Below, in pieces: positions 33,975 to 41,886 of a stretch of 64,000 bases of DNA. This DNA is from JAJFFW01 sp965263375 (lineage in GTDB: Bacteria; Pseudomonadota; Alphaproteobacteria; Caulobacterales; Parvularculaceae). The notes under the pieces were generated by a model that made no database searches, was not told the DNA's origin, and saw only the letters and a list, made by a program, of their open reading frames with translations. The stretch's first letter is position 1, and the number at the start of each line of letters is the position of its first letter. Both the position numbers and the translations under genes were made by a program. The DNA lies in assembly GCA_965263375.1 (NCBI GenBank), contig OZ253669.1, positions 2,852,001-2,916,000 on the forward strand, written 5' to 3'.

Positions 33975-34595
33975 TTATCCGTCAGTTGCCGCTCTCCTTA
34001 AAATACCAAGCGCTTTGCTTTCAATGCTAGATAAAGATTTGGGATCATGGGCGTCACTATTCAGCGCGAACCATCGGTCAATTTCACGTATGACCGAAAA
34101 GAGCAGCGACGACATAAAATCAGATGGCAAATCATTTCGAATTGCGCCCAACGTCTGGCCATGGCAGATAATTTGATGGAAGGTTTGTTGTAATTTTTGT
34201 TCTGAAATCGAGAGCGCGTTAAGCGCAGCCGCGCTTTCATAGGCCGTCCGCCCCAGGGCCGCTAAAGAAGGGTGCTCCAAAAAGAAAACAGATGTCACGC
34301 GAAATGACTGCGCAACCCAGCGCCAAAACTGGTCTTTATCAACGATCACCGCCTCATCCATATGCAACGAGTGAACAAGGGGCGCAAAGGCGCGCGTAAA
34401 AACATGAGCATAAAGATCACCCTTACCCGTAATATAATAATAAGCCTGCCCCTTACTCATCCCCGCTTCGGCTAAAATCCTGTTCATGGATGCGCGCTCA
34501 AAGCCGCGGGCCGCAAATTCCCTTTCCGCCGGATCCAAAATCCGCGCTTTTTGCTGCTTGTCTAAAGCGACAAACCGCTGGTTTTGAAGCGCCAT
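33975..34595 (-). CDS. TetR family transcriptional regulator
   Basis: A 206-residue regulator. The N-terminal helix-turn-helix is clear: ILDPAEREFAARGFERASMN, then RILAEAGMSKGQAYYYITGKGDLYAHVF. The ligand domain is unrecognised. The start has GGAGGAATGT directly upstream. A perfect five-base inverted repeat TAGAC/GTCTA lies 24 bases before the start and may be its operator, which would mean autoregulation and control of the downstream DUF4336 and acyltransferase genes. The inducer is unknown. Confidence 0.88.
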   Translation of the reverse strand: MALQNQRFVALDKQQKARILDPAEREFAARGFERASMNRILAEAGMSKGQAYYYITGKGDLYAHVFTRAFAPLVHSLHMDEAVIVDKDQFWRWVAQSFRVTSVFFLEHPSLAALGRTAYESAAALNALSISEQKLQQTFHQIICHGQTLGAIRNDLPSDFMSSLLFSVIREIDRWFALNSDAHDPKSLSSIESKALGILRRAATDG

Positions 34596-34618
34596 ACATT
34601 CCTCCGCCTCACTAATAT

Positions 34619-34633
34619 TAGACTACTGGTCTA
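34619..34633. promoter_or_regulatory. Candidate TetR operator
   Basis: Perfect inverted repeat TAGAC (34619-34623), spacer TACTG, GTCTA (34629-34633), 24 bases upstream of the TetR start codon. Half-sites of this type and spacing are common for TetR-family repressors. The site also lies within the divergent region shared with the M23 gene, 134 bases from its start. Confidence 0.5.
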
Positions 34634-34766
34634 TTTTTTCAATGCGATGTGTGTGAAACACCCCCCTCATAAAACGCCCAAGATCACATAAGGCGTCGAT
34701 CGGTCAGTCCTGACGTGTAATTCTTTCATCCCCACTTCATAATTTGCGCTCTATAATAGCGCTGGT

Positions 34767-35366
34767 ATGCGTCACCTCATTCAACAGCTATGCACGCGCA
34801 AACTAGCAAAGGCGATAAGCTTTGCTCTGCTCGCCCTGCTTGTGGGGTGCGCCACGCCCCCTTCCAGCGGCGGGTTTGCGGACGCGCCCGCAAGCCTAGA
34901 GGTTTGCAGCGGCACACGCGTTTCTAACGCGCCGTCAAAAGACCGCCGCGGTAAGATCCGTGAATTTACGCCTTATAAGACAGTCCGCGGCGTCGCCCTG
35001 ATGCGCGCGCCTGTCATTGGGTGCTTGTCTTCCGGCTTTGGCCCGCGCCGAGGGGGGGCGGGGTCCATCCATAAAGGGATTGATATTTATACGGGTCGCC
35101 CGCGCGCGGTGCATGCGGCGGCTGGCGGCCGCGTCGCGCAAATTGGGTCCCTACGCGGTTTTGGGCGCACGATTTTAATTCGCCATGCAAACGGGGTCGA
35201 AACGCGCTATGCGCACTTATCTTCCTATGCCGCAGGCTTAAAGAAGGGCGCGCGGGTACGCGCTGGCGCAGTCATTGCTAAAACAGGCCGCACGGGCAAC
35301 GCCACCGCGGTTCATCTTCATTATGAAATTCTGAACCGCGGCCGCGCTATAAACCCTTTAAAATAA
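34767..35366 (+). CDS. M23 family peptidase, lipoprotein
   Basis: A 199-residue LytM-type zinc protein that would act on peptidoglycan in the periplasm, or regulate such enzymes. A lipoprotein signal (LLALLVGC, lipobox LVGC) lies at residues about 20-28. The zinc ligands are seen in HKGIDIYTG (His, Asp) and HLHYEI (the final His-x-His). The block RIAQIG-type GRVAQIGSLRGFGRTILIRH and TRYAHLSSY are typical. All ligands are present, so it is probably active. It converges with the aminotransferase gene with an 8-base gap. The start lacks a strong Shine-Dalgarno. Confidence 0.87.
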   Translation: MRHLIQQLCTRKLAKAISFALLALLVGCATPPSSGGFADAPASLEVCSGTRVSNAPSKDRRGKIREFTPYKTVRGVALMRAPVIGCLSSGFGPRRGGAGSIHKGIDIYTGRPRAVHAAAGGRVAQIGSLRGFGRTILIRHANGVETRYAHLSSYAAGLKKGARVRAGAVIAKTGRTGNATAVHLHYEILNRGRAINPLK

Positions 35367-35373
35367 AGACGGC

Positions 35374-36690
35374 TTACAGCTCTTTAATCGCGGCAAGGGT
35401 CGAGGCTTCAAAGATATCAAGCCCTTCATCAATAAGCGCATCGCTCGCAACTAGTGGCACAAGCGCGCGCACGCAGTGGCCATAGGCGCCAGCGGAGGTC
35501 ATGATCAACCCACGCTCCCACGCGCTGGCCAAAATTTTCCCTGCAAGCTGTGCATTAGGCTTATTCGCATCACCCTCTTGCACCATCTCCACCGCGGTCA
35601 TCGCGCCCACACAGCGGATATCGCCAAACAGCCCCTTGGCCGGTCCTTCTTGTAGCGCCTTCCAGCGCGCCTCGATCTTGGCGCCAATTTCCACCGCACG
35701 CTGAAGAAGGCCTTCTTCTTCCATAACATCAAGAACGGCAAGCGCCGCCGCACACGCAACCGGATTGCCGCCATAGGTCGACCCCATGGCCCCCGGGCCA
35801 ATCTGGTCAACCAATTCCGCCTTGCCTGTCAGCGCTGACAAAGGAAGACCAGCAGCAATGGACTTTGCAACACATAGAAGATCCGGCTCCACATCCGCCC
35901 ATTCAAAAGCGAACATTTTACCGGTTCGCCCCATACCCGATTGGATCTCGTCCGCAATCAGTAAAATTCCATGCTCATCACAGAGTTTGCGCAACCCTTG
36001 CAAAAATTCCGCCGGGGCCGGATTAAATCCGCCCTCACCTTGCACCGGTTCAATGATCATCGCCGCGACATTATCAGCCGCAATGGCGGTTTTAAAAATA
36101 TGATCCAGGCATTTAAGAGCGCCTTGACTGGATACACCGTGATAAAGATCCGGATACGGCGCATGATAAATATCAGGCACCAGTGGTCCAAAACCGACCT
36201 TATAGGGCTTGGTTTTACCGGTCAGCGTCGTCGCCAACAGCGTGCGCCCATGGAACCCGCCCTCAAAGGCAATAATCCCGGGGCGCCCTGTAATACGGCG
36301 GGCAAACTTCACTGCATTTTCAACCGCTTCAGCGCCAGAATTAAAAAGGATCGTCTTTTTCGGGCTGGAACCTGGGGCAAGGGCATTTAGCCGCTCACAC
36401 AACTCCACATAGACTTCATACTGCGCAATACCGAAAGCAGTGTGCAAAAACGCATCAGCTTGTTTCTTGATGGCTTTCACAACTTTCGGGTGTCGGTGAC
36501 CAACATTTAGAACCCCGATACCGCCAAGGAAGTCGATATATCGCTTGTCCTCAACGTCCCAAAGCTCAGCACCCTCAGCGCGAGCAGCATAAACCCCTGA
36601 TTTTGTTGGGGCTCCGTTTGGGATTGCTTGTTCCCGCCGGGCTTTCAATAGAGCATTGGTTGGAAATTCGTTTTTACCGTGGTCCGTCAT
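35374..36690 (-). CDS. gabT: GabT-like class III aminotransferase
   Basis: PLP enzyme that most likely converts 4-aminobutyrate and 2-oxoglutarate to succinate semialdehyde and glutamate. Blocks: YIDFLGGIGVLNVGHRHP, FNSGAEAVENAVKFARRITG, FEGGFHGRTLLATTLTGK, IIEPVQGEGGF, ADEIQSGMGRTGKMFAFE and the PLP lysine Lys276 in CVAKSIAAGLPLSALTG. Length is 438 residues. The GabT group is favoured by GFHGRTL and the GMGRTG block, but beta-alanine or ornithine aminotransferase activity is not excluded. No gabD gene is near. Confidence 0.85.
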   Translation of the reverse strand: MTDHGKNEFPTNALLKARREQAIPNGAPTKSGVYAARAEGAELWDVEDKRYIDFLGGIGVLNVGHRHPKVVKAIKKQADAFLHTAFGIAQYEVYVELCERLNALAPGSSPKKTILFNSGAEAVENAVKFARRITGRPGIIAFEGGFHGRTLLATTLTGKTKPYKVGFGPLVPDIYHAPYPDLYHGVSSQGALKCLDHIFKTAIAADNVAAMIIEPVQGEGGFNPAPAEFLQGLRKLCDEHGILLIADEIQSGMGRTGKMFAFEWADVEPDLLCVAKSIAAGLPLSALTGKAELVDQIGPGAMGSTYGGNPVACAAALAVLDVMEEEGLLQRAVEIGAKIEARWKALQEGPAKGLFGDIRCVGAMTAVEMVQEGDANKPNAQLAGKILASAWERGLIMTSAGAYGHCVRALVPLVASDALIDEGLDIFEASTLAAIKEL

Positions 36691-37018
36691 GATTTTTCCT
36701 AAAATCTTTTAAGTCCTTCGACTTATTGCCTACAACGCATTGTTGCAAGTGCGATCGAGCATTTCGCGAAACCAGTACGTTCTTGAGCAACACGCGTGCT
36801 ATGGTCGGCAGAACTAACCCACTGAAGAGAAGAGCTTAATCAAGTCACATGCTAGAGTTGCGAGGGCTAGCGCGACATACTTGTTGCATCGCAAAAAATA
36901 GTGAACTCGTCAAAAATCTGTCGCGTAACATCGTTAAGAAGCGCTTGCCCTGGCTGTCGTAAAGGTTAATATCGTCGGTCGGGGGGAAAATCGTTGGATA
37001 TGGTTGAGGGGCGTACAA
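36691..37018. promoter_or_regulatory. Divergent intergenic region
   Basis: A 328-base gap between the aminotransferase (leftward) and the lysozyme locus (rightward). It should hold both promoters. I see no open frame with a ribosome binding site, no RNA gene and no clear inverted repeat. The last part is G-rich (GGTCGGGGGG at about 36978) and the Shine-Dalgarno GAGGGG for the next gene lies at its end. Confidence 0.35.
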
Positions 37019-37204
37019 ATGAGATTTGTTCTTACTCTAGTATTTTGGCTGATTTTAATCGGCCTTGGTGTTTTGGTTGGTGACCGTTACGGTGCGCCAG
37101 CTCTAGTTTCTGGTGCTGTTTCTCCAGCATTTGAAGCTGTCGAAAGCAAAATTGGCGTTGCTTCTGAGGAAGACGCGTCGGATGCTGACGAAAAAAAAAA
37201 CTAA
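37019..37204 (+). CDS. Membrane anchor ORF ending at an A10 tract
   Basis: 61 residues, with a strong GAGGGG Shine-Dalgarno before the ATG at 37019. The N-terminus has one membrane segment, FVLTLVFWLILIGLGVLVG, followed by an acidic linker. The frame stops directly after ten adenines (37191-37200) as AAA-AAC-TAA. A minus-one shift on the tract, or one extra A in the mRNA, joins it to the lysozyme frame. It is therefore best read as the 5' part of an anchored lysozyme gene that spans 37019-37716 in two frames. Confidence 0.6.
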   Translation: MRFVLTLVFWLILIGLGVLVGDRYGAPALVSGAVSPAFEAVESKIGVASEEDASDADEKKN

Positions 37205-37716
37205 TATCTAAAGAAGATACTTCTTCTTCAGACAACAGCGACGTCGGCTCTACTAGCGGTGATGCTGGCGTCGCTGAAAACGCCTCTCTAAAAATTAATG
37301 ACGCTGGCCTTGATATTATTAAGGAAAGCGAGGGCTTGCGCTTAGAAGCGTATTCTGCAGGCGGACGCTCCTATATCGGGTACGGCCACCAGATGCAGCC
37401 TGGCGAGCCTAGCAAAATCACCGAAAAACAAGCCGACGCCTTACTGCGCCAAGATGTCAAAGTCGCCGAAAACGGCGTAAGAAAACTCTTGACGCGAAAA
37501 GCCAATGAGAACGAATTTTCCGCAATGGTCTCGCTCGCCTATAATTTGGGGCTGGGCAACTTCAAAAAGTCACTGGTGCCCGCCAAGTTTAACGCAGGCG
37601 ACAAGAAAGGCGCAGCAAACGCCTTCTTAAACCACAATAAAGCTGGTGGTAATGTCTTAGAACACTTAACCCACCGCCGCGAAAAAGAGCGCGATCTGTT
37701 TTTATCGCCCGCATAA
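37201..37716 (+). CDS. GH24-type lysozyme domain, 3' part of frameshifted gene
   Basis: T4/P21-lysozyme-like domain. The frame from 37201 first encodes a Ser/Asp-rich linker, then IKESEGLRLEAYSAGG and SYIGYGHQM, and ends with NLGLGNFKKS, NHNKAGGNVLEHLTHRREKERDLF, as in phage-type lysozymes. The catalytic-type Glu is encoded at 37330-37332. No ATG, GTG or TTG occurs in this frame before that Glu; the first usable start, TTG at 37336, would remove it. Hence translation most likely enters from the upstream anchor ORF through the A10 tract. The other two GH24 catalytic positions (Asp and Thr) are not in their usual places. A terminator follows. Confidence 0.75.
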   Translation, partial: LISKEDTSSSDNSDVGSTSGDAGVAENASLKINDAGLDIIKESEGLRLEAYSAGGRSYIGYGHQMQPGEPSKITEKQADALLRQDVKVAENGVRKLLTRKANENEFSAMVSLAYNLGLGNFKKSLVPAKFNAGDKKGAANAFLNHNKAGGNVLEHLTHRREKERDLFLSPA

Positions 37717-37766
37717 TTTAGGCTGGCGATCGCCAAGATTGGTTATTTATTTAAGGGACATAATAT

Positions 37767-37798
37767 AGCGCAGCGTGCGATAAACGCTGCGCTTTTTT
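37767..37798 (+). terminator. Rho-independent terminator after the lysozyme gene
   Basis: Ten-base perfect arms AGCGCAGCGT (37767-37776) and ACGCTGCGCT (37784-37793), a seven-base loop, then a run of Ts to 37798. It lies 51 bases after the lysozyme stop and separates this gene from crtE. Confidence 0.85.
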
Positions 37799-37912
37799 AT
37801 AAGCACTGATCCACAAAGAGCGCAAAACGTAAATAAATTGAAACAATCAATATGGCTGTTTCTTTTCACAAAAAACACGGTAAGCTTACTCAGTAAGTAA
37901 TGGCGGGTGAGA

Positions 37913-38872
37913 ATGTCGCAACATTTGCATTATGCGGACCACGACGCAGCCCGCTTTTTACCTGAGCTCATGGCCTCTGAGATCGCTGATCTGCGCGCGC
38001 AGATTGATAAACGCCTGGCGGCCCATTTTCCGGAAAAAAAACCCGCTTGCACGCTGACCACAGCGATCCGCCATAGTCTTTTATCGCCGGGAAAACGCAT
38101 CCGGCCACTCATTACCTTGTTAGCCTGTCGTCAATCTGGCGGCGGCGATCATATGGCGTTGGATGCCGCCTGCGCCATTGAAATGGTCCACGCCGCATCG
38201 TTAATCATGGATGACTTACCCGCCATGGATAATGCGCGCACAAGGCGCGGCGCCCCGACGACACACGCGGCCTATGGCGAAAGCGCCGCAATGCTTGCGA
38301 CAGTCGCGCTTTTAAACGAGTCGTATCGGCTTGTGACGGCTTGCTCCCATTGTCCGCCAGAGGCAAATTTGCGAGCGCTTGAGCATTTAACAAAAGCCGT
38401 CGGGCTGGACGGGCTGGTGGGAGGGCAAGATCGCGATCTTGCCGCATCTATGCCATCCTATGAAAATCCTGATTGTTTGCATGATATGCAAGAACGCCAT
38501 CACCAAAAAACTGGCGCTCTTTTCGCCGCCGCCGCCGCAATCGGCGGGGAATTGGCGAGCGCTGATGAAGAAACAATCCAAAGCCTTTATGATTATGGCC
38601 AGTATCTTGGCCTTGCCTATCAAGCGTTTGACGATGTTATCGATAAGGCGTGCACAGAGCAAATAACAGGTAAAGACGCAAACCAGGACCAAAACAAGTC
38701 GACGATAGCAACCGTCCTTGGCAATAACGAAGCGCAACTTTCCGCCGATCGCTGGATCGCTTACGCCGCGCAAGCGGGCCTTGAGGCAAGCCAAACAACA
38801 AATGCGCCGTTAAGCGATTTGGCGCGCGTTGTTGGGCTCAGCTTTAAGTCTATGACAGCGGGAAGCGAATAG
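37913..38872 (+). CDS. crtE: Geranylgeranyl diphosphate synthase CrtE
   Basis: Trans-prenyl transferase that makes the C20 precursor of carotenoids. First aspartate-rich motif: LIMDDLPAMDNA; second: YQAFDDVIDKA. The block HSLLSPGKRIRPLITLLAC and VGGQDRDLAASM are typical for bacterial CrtE/IspA. FPP synthase activity (IspA) cannot be excluded from sequence, but the position beside crtZ, crtB, crtI and crtY supports CrtE. The ATG at 37913 has GGCGGGTGAG upstream; a GTG at 37907 is an alternative. Length 319 residues. crtZ follows 21 bases downstream. Confidence 0.9.
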   Translation: MSQHLHYADHDAARFLPELMASEIADLRAQIDKRLAAHFPEKKPACTLTTAIRHSLLSPGKRIRPLITLLACRQSGGGDHMALDAACAIEMVHAASLIMDDLPAMDNARTRRGAPTTHAAYGESAAMLATVALLNESYRLVTACSHCPPEANLRALEHLTKAVGLDGLVGGQDRDLAASMPSYENPDCLHDMQERHHQKTGALFAAAAAIGGELASADEETIQSLYDYGQYLGLAYQAFDDVIDKACTEQITGKDANQDQNKSTIATVLGNNEAQLSADRWIAYAAQAGLEASQTTNAPLSDLARVVGLSFKSMTAGSE

Positions 38873-38893
38873 TTACCAAGTCGCACACAGAAC

Positions 38894-39397
38894 ATGATCG
38901 ATATTGCTATTCATATTTTGATTGTCATCGGCTTTATTTTGCTGATGGAAGGGGTTGCTTGGGTTTCCCACAAATACATCATGCATGGCTGGCTGTGGTC
39001 ACTACACAAATCTCATCACGAACCGCGCACGGGCGCCTTTGAAAAAAACGACTGGTTTGGTGTTTTCTTTAGTCTTCCCTCGATGGCGCTGATGTTTATC
39101 GGGGTGCATTATTGGCCGCCTGCCCTATCAGCGGGCATTGGCATATTGGGTTACGGCCTTATTTATTTCTTCCTCCATGATATCTTGGTGCACAAACGGA
39201 TTGAAACGCCGCTACGCCCTAAGAAGGGATATTTAGCGCGCATTGTTCAAGCACACCGGCTGCATCATGCCGTTGAATCGAGAGGGGGCTGCGTTTCGTT
39301 TGGCTTTATTTTCGCCCCTTCGCCGCAACGCCTAAAAGCGATGTTAAAAACAACACAAGAAGCAAAGCTGCGCGCGCCGACAAGTCAAACCACTTAA
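38894..39397 (+). CDS. crtZ: Beta-carotene 3-hydroxylase CrtZ
   Basis: Di-iron membrane hydroxylase that turns beta-carotene into zeaxanthin. The four histidine clusters are visible: HKYIMH, HKSHHEPRTGAFEKND, HDILVHKRI and HRLHHAVESRGGCVSFGFIF. The helices between them, for example ILIVIGFILLMEGVAWV and ALMFIGVHYWPPALSAGIG, are as in CrtZ. Length is 167 residues, as usual. It is probably co-transcribed with crtE. Its stop region overlaps the end of the convergent crtB by four bases. Confidence 0.94.
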   Translation: MIDIAIHILIVIGFILLMEGVAWVSHKYIMHGWLWSLHKSHHEPRTGAFEKNDWFGVFFSLPSMALMFIGVHYWPPALSAGIGILGYGLIYFFLHDILVHKRIETPLRPKKGYLARIVQAHRLHHAVESRGGCVSFGFIFAPSPQRLKAMLKTTQEAKLRAPTSQTT

Positions 39398-40377
39398 CGC
39401 CTAGTCCCTTGCGGTCGTCGCCATAACCCTTCGGCGCGGGGTGATCCTTCCACGGATCGCAGCAAGACGGCTTGCGGAACCCCTGTTATAAAGCCACTTA
39501 GGGCGAGCTGAATTTTGCGCGTGGTTGATGTGTGCGCCCGCTCATCCCAAGCCTTGGCGCCGCGAGTCTCAACAATCCGCCCGATATCGCGGTAGATGTT
39601 GCGCGCCGCACAGATAGCCGCCGCCGCCCGCAGCGGCAGGCGCCTAAGCCCGATCGTGGCGGAAGCATAATATAGATCCGCCGTCCCCAGCACCGCACGC
39701 GCCGCGCCAGAAAGCGCGCCCCTATTCTCGCGCGCAAGCACCCCTTCGGGACTTGGATCAACACCATACGCCCTTAACAGCGCGAGAGGCAGATAAATAC
39801 GCCTCGCTTTAGCATCATCAATAATATCACGGCAAATATTGGTCAGCTGAAAACCAAGCCCAAGGTCACAGGCCCGATCCAGCGTAGCGTCATCATCATG
39901 GGGAACGCCCATCACAATCGCCATCATCACCCCAACAACCCCCGCGACGCCGTAGCAATATGAAAGCGCATCATCGAATGTCTCATAACTGCGCCCCTCC
40001 ACATCCATCGCGAAGCCAGCAAGCAAATCCATCGGATAGCATTCGGGAATTTTGTGGCGGCGCGCCACCGCGCCAAATCCATCAAAAGCAGGAACGCCAA
40101 TAACCTCGCCGCTTAAAACCCGTTTGGTGTCCCGCGTTAAACTTTCAAGGCGCCGTGCTTGTTCTTCTACGCTTAAATCCGCATTCGGCGCATCACCGCC
40201 CAGGGTCTGTCCGTCAATCACATCATCGCAGTGGCGGCACCAAGCATAGAGCATTTGCACATCCGCCTGCATCTGCTCGCCGAAAACACGAGAGGCAAGC
40301 GCAAAGCTTTTCGATCCCTTGGTGATCGCTTCACGGCCATGAGCCGCTAGCTCAGCCTGCGCCGACGCATTTGACAT
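39394..40377 (-). CDS. crtB: 15-cis-phytoene synthase CrtB
   Basis: Joins two geranylgeranyl diphosphates to phytoene. The substrate-binding motifs are clear: SKSFALASRVFG at the N-terminus, YAWCRHCDDVIDGQ with the first aspartate-rich motif, and LGLGFQLTNICRDIIDDAKARRIYLP-type sequence with the second. Length is 327 residues. AAGGGG lies just upstream of the ATG. It is the last gene of a crtY-crtI-crtB operon; only nine bases separate it from crtI. Confidence 0.95.
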   Translation of the reverse strand: MSNASAQAELAAHGREAITKGSKSFALASRVFGEQMQADVQMLYAWCRHCDDVIDGQTLGGDAPNADLSVEEQARRLESLTRDTKRVLSGEVIGVPAFDGFGAVARRHKIPECYPMDLLAGFAMDVEGRSYETFDDALSYCYGVAGVVGVMMAIVMGVPHDDDATLDRACDLGLGFQLTNICRDIIDDAKARRIYLPLALLRAYGVDPSPEGVLARENRGALSGAARAVLGTADLYYASATIGLRRLPLRAAAAICAARNIYRDIGRIVETRGAKAWDERAHTSTTRKIQLALSGFITGVPQAVLLRSVEGSPRAEGLWRRPQGTRR

Positions 40378-40386
40378 AAAAGCCCC

Positions 40387-41886
40387 TTACTCAGCCGCCT
40401 GCTGAGTAATACCGAAATCTTCAATCATCAATCCCGCCGTCGCTTTGGCGGAGCCAACAACGCCGGGGATGCCCGCGCCCGGATGCGCGCCAGCGCCAAC
40501 AATGTAGAAATTTGGAATCTTATCGTCCCGATTATGAACGCGGAAATAAGCCGATTGCGTTAAAATCGGCTCAATCGAAAAGGCCGATCCCGCATAAGCG
40601 TTTAGTTCCGTTTCAAAATCAGCTGGCGTAAAAATCCGAGAGGTCACAAGATCATCCCGCAGCCCCGGTATGTAGCGTTCTTCTAAATATTGGAAAATCC
40701 GGTCACGGTATTTCGGCCCTTCGCTCGCCCAATCAATCTTGGCTTTATGAAGGTTCGGCACCGGCGCCAGAACGTAATACCCATCGCACCCTTCCGGCGC
40801 GAGGGCGGGATCGCTTGCCGTCGGGCGGTGTAAATAGAGCGAGAAATCATCTGGCAATTTAGGGCCCTGGAAAATTTCGGCAATTAACTCACGATATCGC
40901 GGCCCAAAAATGATCGAGTGGTGGGCGACGTTGTCATGACGGCGTTTTAGGCCGAAATAAGCGACAAACAATGAATTTGAAAAACGCTTGCCCTTAAGGC
41001 TCTTGCTCATTTGGACGCCGCGGGCCGAACGGCCAAGTAATTTTTCGTAAGAATGTACAATATCCGCATTCGACCCAATCGCATCAAAGCGTTCACGCGC
41101 ACCGTCTTGCGTGATGATTTCAGCCACTTGGCCGTTTTCTTGTGTAATCTCCGCCACGGCGGCGCTTAATTTGAGCTCTCCTCCAAGATCTTGGAAAAGC
41201 TTGGCCATGCCGTTTACAAGCGCGCCCGTTCCACCGCGGGGGAACCAGACGCCCCATTTACGCTCAAGCGCGTGAATCAACGCGTAAATCGCCGACGTCT
41301 TAAATGGGTCGCCACCAACAAGAAGCGTGTGGAAACTAAAGCCCTGTCGCAATTGCGGATCTTTAACGAAGTCGCTTAAGCGGCTGTAAACGCTGCGATA
41401 GCTTTGCAATCCAATCAACTCCGGCGCGGCGCGGATCATCGACCAAAAATTTAAGAACGGCACAGCGCCTAATTTTTCATACCCCTCACGATACAGAACT
41501 TCTGAATATTTGTGGAATTTCAAATACCCTTCCGCGTCGGCGGGATTTTTCGCGCGAATTTGCTCAAGCAGTCGTTCCTCGTCACTGCAATAATCAAACG
41601 TATACCCATCTTCCCAAAGCAAACGATAGAACGGATCAACATTTAAAAGCTCAACATAGTCGGAAAGTTTGCGCCCTGTCAGCGCCCAAAGCTCTTCAAG
41701 CGCGGTCGGGTCGGTAATAACCGTCGGCCCAGCGTCAAAAGTGAACCCGTCTTGCTCGTAAACATACGCCCGCCCGCCGGGTTTATCGCGCTTTTCAAAG
41801 ACCGTTGTTTGAACACCCGCTGATTGCAGCCTAATAGCAAGCGCCAGCCCGCCAAACCCCGAACCGATAACCGCCGCCTTTTTCAT
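40387..41886 (-). CDS. crtI: Phytoene desaturase CrtI
   Basis: FAD enzyme that desaturates phytoene, normally in four steps to lycopene. The dinucleotide fold is AVIGSGFGGLALAIRLQ with the ribose-binding VFEKRDKPGGRAYVYE, then FTFDAGPTVITDP. The C-terminal family motif is GAGAHPGAGIPGVVGSAK. Length is 499 residues from the ATG at 41886, which has AAGGGAAG at good distance. That ATG overlaps the crtY stop codon as ATGA, so the genes are translationally coupled. Confidence 0.95.
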   Translation of the reverse strand: MKKAAVIGSGFGGLALAIRLQSAGVQTTVFEKRDKPGGRAYVYEQDGFTFDAGPTVITDPTALEELWALTGRKLSDYVELLNVDPFYRLLWEDGYTFDYCSDEERLLEQIRAKNPADAEGYLKFHKYSEVLYREGYEKLGAVPFLNFWSMIRAAPELIGLQSYRSVYSRLSDFVKDPQLRQGFSFHTLLVGGDPFKTSAIYALIHALERKWGVWFPRGGTGALVNGMAKLFQDLGGELKLSAAVAEITQENGQVAEIITQDGARERFDAIGSNADIVHSYEKLLGRSARGVQMSKSLKGKRFSNSLFVAYFGLKRRHDNVAHHSIIFGPRYRELIAEIFQGPKLPDDFSLYLHRPTASDPALAPEGCDGYYVLAPVPNLHKAKIDWASEGPKYRDRIFQYLEERYIPGLRDDLVTSRIFTPADFETELNAYAGSAFSIEPILTQSAYFRVHNRDDKIPNFYIVGAGAHPGAGIPGVVGSAKATAGLMIEDFGITQQAAE

